Origin: an uncultured Collinsella sp.
GTDB lineage: Bacteria; Actinomycetota; Coriobacteriia; Coriobacteriales; Coriobacteriaceae
Direction of reading: 5' to 3'
Assembly (NCBI GenBank): GCA_900541785.1
Contig: UQKY01000028.1
Location: forward strand, 1-26,133
DNA: 26,133 nt
Below, in pieces: positions 22,265 to 26,133 of the stretch. Position 1 is the first letter of the stretch. Each line of letters begins with the position of its first letter. Under the pieces are notes generated by a model. It made no database searches, was not told the DNA's origin, and saw only the letters and a list, made by a program, of their open reading frames with translations. Position numbers and translations under genes: made by a program.

Positions 22265-23587
22265 TTAATCGTCTTTGTTGTCCTTCATGACAACGGTGGT
22301 CTCGGTGTGGCTGAAGGTGTCGTGCTTCTCGGTCAGGTCGAGCTCGCCACAGTAGTAATCGGCGTGGGTGGCCTCGTTGGCCGTCTTGAGCTGGCCCACC
22401 AGCAGCACGTCTGCGATGACCACGATGATCAGCGGCGCGACGATGTTGATGAGGATGCCCTCGATATCAAAGGTGAGGTAGTCCGGATTGAAGGCGTTCT
22501 CGCCCATAAAGAGAATCTGGGAGAGGATAAATCCGATCACGAAGAACAGCACCGAGGCGATGGCGAGCTTGGGCTTGGAGCAGGGGAGCTCGCCGACCAT
22601 GCGACCGGTCTGGCCGTTCATGGCAAACAGATAACTCTTGCCGTTCCACGAGGTGGAAAGCATCCACACGGGAAACAGGGCGTAGTCGCTGTCTTCCCAG
22701 GTGTAGTCGAGCTGCTTGCTTTCGACCGTGGCGTCGTCATATTCGTCGACGACGGTCTCGCGCAGGGCCGAGATCGTACTTTCTTCCATACGACGCTCGG
22801 CGCGCGCCTTGCAGGTTTCGCAATCCTCGTCGTAGCGGTTGGCGATGTAGCCGGGCATATACGCGACCGAAAACGGGCGCAGCGCGTCGTAGTCAAACGG
22901 CTCGATGGCGTCCATGTGGCCGTCGGGCATCTTGGACGATCCGTCGACGGGCACGCGCTCAAACGAGATATTGCCTTTACGGTAGGCGTCGTAGTGGTCG
23001 GTGGTCGTGACGGTGCGGTCGGATTCCTCGGTCACGGTCTCGTTGGTCGCGTCAAAGTACACTTCGCCGTCCACGTGCGCGCCGTAGAGCCAAAACGGCA
23101 CGTAAACGCCTTGGACTTCGTCGATATGGTTGCCGGTGACAAAGCTCTTGGGCAGCAGGATCTTGCCCTTGTAGTGTTCCTTGAGCGCGGCCATGACATC
23201 GTCGCGCCCGAGCTTAAACGGAATCACCAGATCGGGCGAGAAATCTCCCGAGAGCTGGCCGGGTGCCACGGCGGGGTTGCCGCAGTACGGACAGGTGGTG
23301 ACGGCGACGGTGCCGTCCGAGATCAGTTCGGCACCGCACGACGAGCAGATGTAGCCGGCGTTTTGAGCCAGCTCCTGCACGGCATCGTCGACAGCAGGCT
23401 TGGGGGCCGCGGCTGCGGCATCGGCTTTGGCATCGGCCTTGTCCTGGCGCTCGCGATAGAGGGCCTCGACTTCTTCGACTTCAAAACGCGAATCGCAGTA
23501 GTCGCAGACGAGCTTTTGCTCGGCACTGGCAAAGTGAAGGGGGCCGCCACATGCGGGGCACTGATAGTTGACACTCTCGAAGGCCAT
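22265..23587 (-). CDS. Zinc-ribbon membrane protein (TFIIB-type ribbons, YdjG-like)
   Basis: The 440-residue protein has two N-terminal zinc ribbons (Cys10, 13, 28, 31 and Cys81, 84, 99, 102) separated by an Ala/Lys-rich linker, a large soluble middle domain (FSPDLVIPFKLGRDDVMAALKEHYKGKILLPKSF, VQGVYVPFWLYGAHVDGEVYFDAT, LDYTWEDSDYALFPVWML) and two membrane helices near 340-360 and 378-400. A third CxxC (CETCKA) lies in the middle. It resembles the primosomal-protein-N-like zinc-ribbon proteins that neighbour SPFH genes in Firmicutes and Actinobacteria. GGAAAGGACC precedes the ATG. It lies between the DUF4428 and SPFH genes with 24- and 48-base gaps, indicating an operon. Biochemical function is unknown. 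Confidence 0.85.
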   Translation of the reverse strand: MAFESVNYQCPACGGPLHFASAEQKLVCDYCDSRFEVEEVEALYRERQDKADAKADAAAAAPKPAVDDAVQELAQNAGYICSSCGAELISDGTVAVTTCPYCGNPAVAPGQLSGDFSPDLVIPFKLGRDDVMAALKEHYKGKILLPKSFVTGNHIDEVQGVYVPFWLYGAHVDGEVYFDATNETVTEESDRTVTTTDHYDAYRKGNISFERVPVDGSSKMPDGHMDAIEPFDYDALRPFSVAYMPGYIANRYDEDCETCKARAERRMEESTISALRETVVDEYDDATVESKQLDYTWEDSDYALFPVWMLSTSWNGKSYLFAMNGQTGRMVGELPCSKPKLAIASVLFFVIGFILSQILFMGENAFNPDYLTFDIEGILINIVAPLIIVVIADVLLVGQLKTANEATHADYYCGELDLTEKHDTFSHTETTVVMKDNKDD

Positions 23588-23611
23588 GATCGGTCCTTTC
23601 CGTGCCGGAGA

Positions 23612-24349
23612 CTATGCGCCGATGGCGCCGCCGCAGTATTCGCAGCGCCCACTGGCATCGGGAATGGTGGTTGCACCGCAGAAGGGGCAGGTGACCGCGG
23701 TCTTGGGGGCCTTGGCGGCCACGACGCTGTCGCGCGTTTCCTGACGCAGCTGCACCAGCGCGTCGCGGACCTCGGTTGCCTGGCGCTTGGCCTCGCGGTA
23801 TTCGATGGAACCGCGCTGCTCGATGGTGGAGTCGTTCACGCGCAGGTTGATCTCGGTAAAGTACGGCGTATTGACGTGGATGGTCAGGTTAAAGTCGTAA
23901 TCCAGGTCGTAGCGCGGCGGGTTATAGCTCTCGCGCTCGCCGTCTTTGGTCTCGCGATAGATCTCGGTGCGATGCTCGTCGATATCCATATCGCAGCCGA
24001 GTACCTGCGAGAACTCGATGATGTCGGGGTTGGCGTCGCGCCAGCGGCTCTGCGAGGTAATGATCAGCAGGCCCGCGTCCTCGTCGAGCATGATGTTGGT
24101 GCGCCCGGCAGAGAGCGTGCGCGTGGGGTTGAACGAGGCCAGGCGCTCGGCATTGGCCTCGCGGTAGGCGAGTTGCTCGCGGATATCGTCCGCGGTGCTG
24201 GAGCGATAGCCGTGGAAGTAGGGGGAGAGCTTGCCGGCGCACTCTTTGCACAGGTAGCCTTCGTTGATCTTGGTCTTTCCCAAAAGTCCCAGCTCGGTAC
24301 CGCAAATCGCGCACTCTTTCTTCTCGAACATCTTGTCAAAGAAGCCCAT
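23612..24349 (-). CDS. DUF4428-domain zinc-ribbon protein
   Basis: The 245-residue protein begins MGFFDKMFEKKECAICGTELGLLGKTKINEGYLCKECAGKL, the DUF4428 zinc finger (Cys13, 16, 34, 37). The middle (about 75-190) is a PH-like or beta-rich segment (NIMLDEDAGLLIITSQSRWRDANPDIIEFSQVLGCDMDIDEH) seen in bacterial short PH-domain proteins. A C-terminal ribbon has Cys221, 224, 236, 239. GGGAGG precedes the ATG; it is the first gene of the zinc-ribbon/SPFH run. All three proteins carry terminal zinc ribbons, suggesting they assemble together or share a partner. No enzyme motif seen. Confidence 0.85.
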   Translation of the reverse strand: MGFFDKMFEKKECAICGTELGLLGKTKINEGYLCKECAGKLSPYFHGYRSSTADDIREQLAYREANAERLASFNPTRTLSAGRTNIMLDEDAGLLIITSQSRWRDANPDIIEFSQVLGCDMDIDEHRTEIYRETKDGERESYNPPRYDLDYDFNLTIHVNTPYFTEINLRVNDSTIEQRGSIEYREAKRQATEVRDALVQLRQETRDSVVAAKAPKTAVTCPFCGATTIPDASGRCEYCGGAIGA

Positions 24350-24466
24350 GGCTGCCTCCCATCAACAGGTAGCGTGTGTCACTTTTGATGATGGGCGAGC
24401 GCGCGATCTTTCACGATACCCAGACGGCTCAAGGAGTCTCCACAACTGGGACACATGGCCCATTTT

Positions 24467-24503
24467 TGACTAGTCATTGGGGACGTTCTTAAACGACTAG
24501 TCA
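24467..24503. repeat. GACTAGTC hairpin with TTGGGGACG loop
   Basis: TGACTAGTC (24467-24475) pairs with GACTAGTCA (24495-24503). The loop holds CATTGGGGACGTTCTTAAAC. Same loop core as the next hairpin at 24552-24589, different arms. Confidence 0.7.
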
Positions 24504-24508
24504 GCGAA

Positions 24509-24541
24509 GCGCCCGGCGAGCATTAGCTGCTCGCCGGGCGC
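24509..24541 (-). terminator. 14-bp perfect hairpin downstream of the DUF1593 gene
   Basis: GCGCCCGGCGAGCA and TGCTCGCCGGGCGC enclose TTAGC. It is on the 3' side of the minus-strand DUF1593 gene, 88 bases past its stop, and lacks a T-tract. Confidence 0.55.
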
Positions 24542-24551
24542 CAATAATCTG

Positions 24552-24589
24552 CTGCCTACTCATTGGGGACGCACTTACATGAGTGGCAG
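24552..24589. repeat. CTGCC-ACTCAT hairpin with TTGGGGACG loop
   Basis: CTGCC(T)ACTCAT pairs with ATGAGTGGCAG around TGGGGACGCACTTAC. Second member of the family at 24467-24503. A third TTGGGGACACTCC word follows at 24590-24602. Confidence 0.65.
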
Positions 24590-24628
24590 TTGGGGACACT
24601 CCATGCCGAATGTGGCGGCTGCCGCTCG

Positions 24629-26133
24629 CTATGCGACGGTCACGGCAACCTGGGCGTAGCGGGTGCAGGGGCGCTCGGTGCGCGTCTGCACGGTGAAGGT
24701 GAGCACAAAGCGGTCACCGGGCTGCGCGTCGGCGGGCACGATAAAAGCGGTGCTCACCGTGCATTCTTGCCATAGCGACAAATCTTGGTCGCCTGCATAG
24801 CTCGACGGGTCCATGGCGACATCCCAATGTGCATCGAAGCCCTTGCCGTCGGGGTCGATGATGGTCGCCGCAAGGGCAACGTGCTCACCGGCTGCGGCGC
24901 TGCGGTCGGCCGTGACCTCGGCAACATGTGCCGGATGCGAACACGCTGCCGGATCATGGGCGCACCATTGCGCGCGGGCGGCAAAGTCTTCCTGATAGGC
25001 GCGCAGGTAGGGATTGGGGTTGCCGTCTATGGGCGTGCCGATGGCGGCAAAACCGGCGGGTGCGTCCGAATCGGGATGCCCATCAAGAAACATACGGCCG
25101 AGCAGTGTATCGAAGTTGCGGTCATCGATACCGCGCAGGCCAAACGGCAGTAGTGGAATGTAGGTCATGCTGTCGCCTTCGGCCATAAAGTCGCCGCGCT
25201 CAAACTGCATCGCGGGCATGCCCTCTAGGCCCCAATCCAGATGGGCATGCTTGCCAAACTGGAATCGCTCGGGTTCGTTTTCGTAAGCCCTGCCATCGCC
25301 ATAGAGCATGTAGCGCGCCATAAGGGGGCCATTGCCCTGCGTGAGGTTTTGCTCGGGCCAGGGAGCCTGAAACAGCGGCAGCGAATCGTGCTGCGCCATC
25401 TTGGCGTCGACATAGCCGCCATACATATAGGGCACGCACCAAAAGATGAGCTCGGGAAAGAGCTCGCGTCCATGGTCGAGCCACGAATTGTCCTGCCCCA
25501 CGCCATCGGCAACGCCCATCACGCGCACCTTCTGATAGACACGCTGCTGCACGGAAGGCCACTCGGGCGTATCACGATAGCGCTCGGAAATGCTCATGAG
25601 GGCGCGAACGATCGTATTTATGCCGCCCCAGCTGAGCAGCCAAAGCGTGCGCGGGTCGTCGTCCATGATGGCGTCGGCGATGACCCGCGAACCTGGTGTT
25701 TCCTCGCGCACATCGCCCTCAAAAGCAACATTTCCCACAAACGTACGCTCGATCATCTGAGCCGGCGTAGGAAACGGCGGCTCGTCGGCGGCGACAGCAT
25801 TGGCCTGCAGCTGCGGCCAAGCTTGGGCATATTCATTACTCCAGAGACTTTCGATCCAATGCTCGGGAAACGGACGATACTCACGAAGCTCCCCGGCCAG
25901 CGGATCGGGCTCATGAGGCACAACAGCCCACTCGTAAGAGCGACGTCCCTTAGTCCGCCAATGCGAATTCACCTCGCCGAGCGTATGGACGCCATCGCCA
26001 AGAAAGTGATACTGCGAAGCCGTATACACCACAGCCTGAACATCAAGCACATTAAGATACAGAGCCAAATGAACGAGTGAGTTCATATCGTCGACTTCCA
26101 TATCAGTAGTAACAATCACCCGAGTTAACTCTT
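24629..26133 (-). CDS. DUF1593 nucleoside-hydrolase-like protein, 5' end beyond window
   Basis: The reading frame is open to the right edge; the visible N-terminal text is ELTRVIVTTDMEVDDMNSLVHLALYLN, so the true start is outside. TDMEVDD resembles the DxDxxxDD metal/ribose motif of nucleoside hydrolases, as in the DUF1593 family. LWLLSWGGINTIVRALMSI and LFPELIFWCVPYMYGGYVDAK follow in the Rossmann-like part. The C-terminal 90 residues (VTADRSAAAGEHVALAATIIDPDGKGFDAHWDV...) form the beta-sandwich found at the end of this family. No signal peptide can be judged because the 5' end is missing. Substrate is unknown; a glycoside or glycan-related hydrolase is the usual guess. The in-frame GTG at 26117-26119 is unlikely to be the start. 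Confidence 0.85.
   Translation of the reverse strand, partial: ELTRVIVTTDMEVDDMNSLVHLALYLNVLDVQAVVYTASQYHFLGDGVHTLGEVNSHWRTKGRRSYEWAVVPHEPDPLAGELREYRPFPEHWIESLWSNEYAQAWPQLQANAVAADEPPFPTPAQMIERTFVGNVAFEGDVREETPGSRVIADAIMDDDPRTLWLLSWGGINTIVRALMSISERYRDTPEWPSVQQRVYQKVRVMGVADGVGQDNSWLDHGRELFPELIFWCVPYMYGGYVDAKMAQHDSLPLFQAPWPEQNLTQGNGPLMARYMLYGDGRAYENEPERFQFGKHAHLDWGLEGMPAMQFERGDFMAEGDSMTYIPLLPFGLRGIDDRNFDTLLGRMFLDGHPDSDAPAGFAAIGTPIDGNPNPYLRAYQEDFAARAQWCAHDPAACSHPAHVAEVTADRSAAAGEHVALAATIIDPDGKGFDAHWDVAMDPSSYAGDQDLSLWQECTVSTAFIVPADAQPGDRFVLTFTVQTRTERPCTRYAQVAVTVA

Noticed and set aside
20045..24388. Very long plus-strand open frames opposite the SPFH and zinc-ribbon genes
   Set aside because: They lie antisense to well-supported genes, have low-complexity Gly/Val/Asp-rich translations and no family motifs; typical shadows in GC-rich DNA.

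Overview
The window looks like chromosomal DNA of a high-GC gut actinobacterium of the class Coriobacteriia, most likely Collinsella. That call rests on GC-rich codon use, on the gene families present (DUF4867, DUF5067, a 7TM sensor with a NarL-type two-component pair, a zinc-ribbon/SPFH cluster) and on the many short intergenic repeats built around GGGACGGGG, GGTGCCTGTCCCC, TTGGGGACG and TGTTACAGAT. Genus assignment is from memory of such genomes, not from a search. No rRNA, tRNA, CRISPR array, transposase or integrase was seen.

Layout. 1-271: a palindrome, a doubtful 41-codon frame and a strong hairpin. 272-2488 (-): membrane acyltransferase with SGNH domain. 2675-4649 (+): ribokinase and nucleoside hydrolase, 4 bases apart, behind a promoter overlapped by a GTTCAC-N6-GTGAAC palindrome. 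4877-5887 (+): LacI-type repressor. 6146-11146 (+): sugar isomerase, split transketolase (two genes overlapping by 8 bases) and a glycerol-kinase-like FGGY kinase. 11299-12566 (+): luxS and a DUF4867 gene. 12763-13869 (-): an AAA ATPase lying between two 124-base direct repeats, each carrying the 3' end of the DUF4867 gene. 14254-15684 (+): GH1 phospho-beta-glucosidase. 15945-19941 (+): 7TM pseudokinase-like protein, histidine kinase and response regulator with overlapping junctions. 20051-24349 (-): DUF5067 lipoprotein, SPFH/zinc-ribbon protein, zinc-ribbon membrane protein and DUF4428 protein. 24629 to the right edge (-): DUF1593 nucleoside-hydrolase-like protein, 5' end outside the window.

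How they work together. Ribokinase and nucleoside hydrolase form a nucleoside-to-ribose-5-phosphate salvage pair. The LacI gene, the clustered GTTTAC/GTAAAC half-sites upstream of both it and the isomerase, and the order isomerase, transketolase A, transketolase B, FGGY kinase describe a complete isomerise-phosphorylate-transketolase route for an unusual sugar. The gene set matches the known D-apiose transketolase pathway (D-apiose isomerase, D-apulose kinase, apulose-4-phosphate transketolase); the substrate here is inference. The four genes at 20051-24349 resemble a membrane-maintenance cluster related to Bacillus YdjG/YdjI, without PspA in the window.

The least explained signals are non-coding. 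Three 100-base imperfect palindromes, two of them inside the sugar operon, have different arm sequences but keep pairing and share the same internal mismatch. Short hairpins at 24463-24600 and 12726-14104 show the same behaviour. The only gene-free stretch over 300 bases, 13870-14253, holds a polypurine/polypyrimidine tandem tract, the right-hand direct repeat, a perfect 17-bp hairpin and a probable promoter for the GH1 gene.
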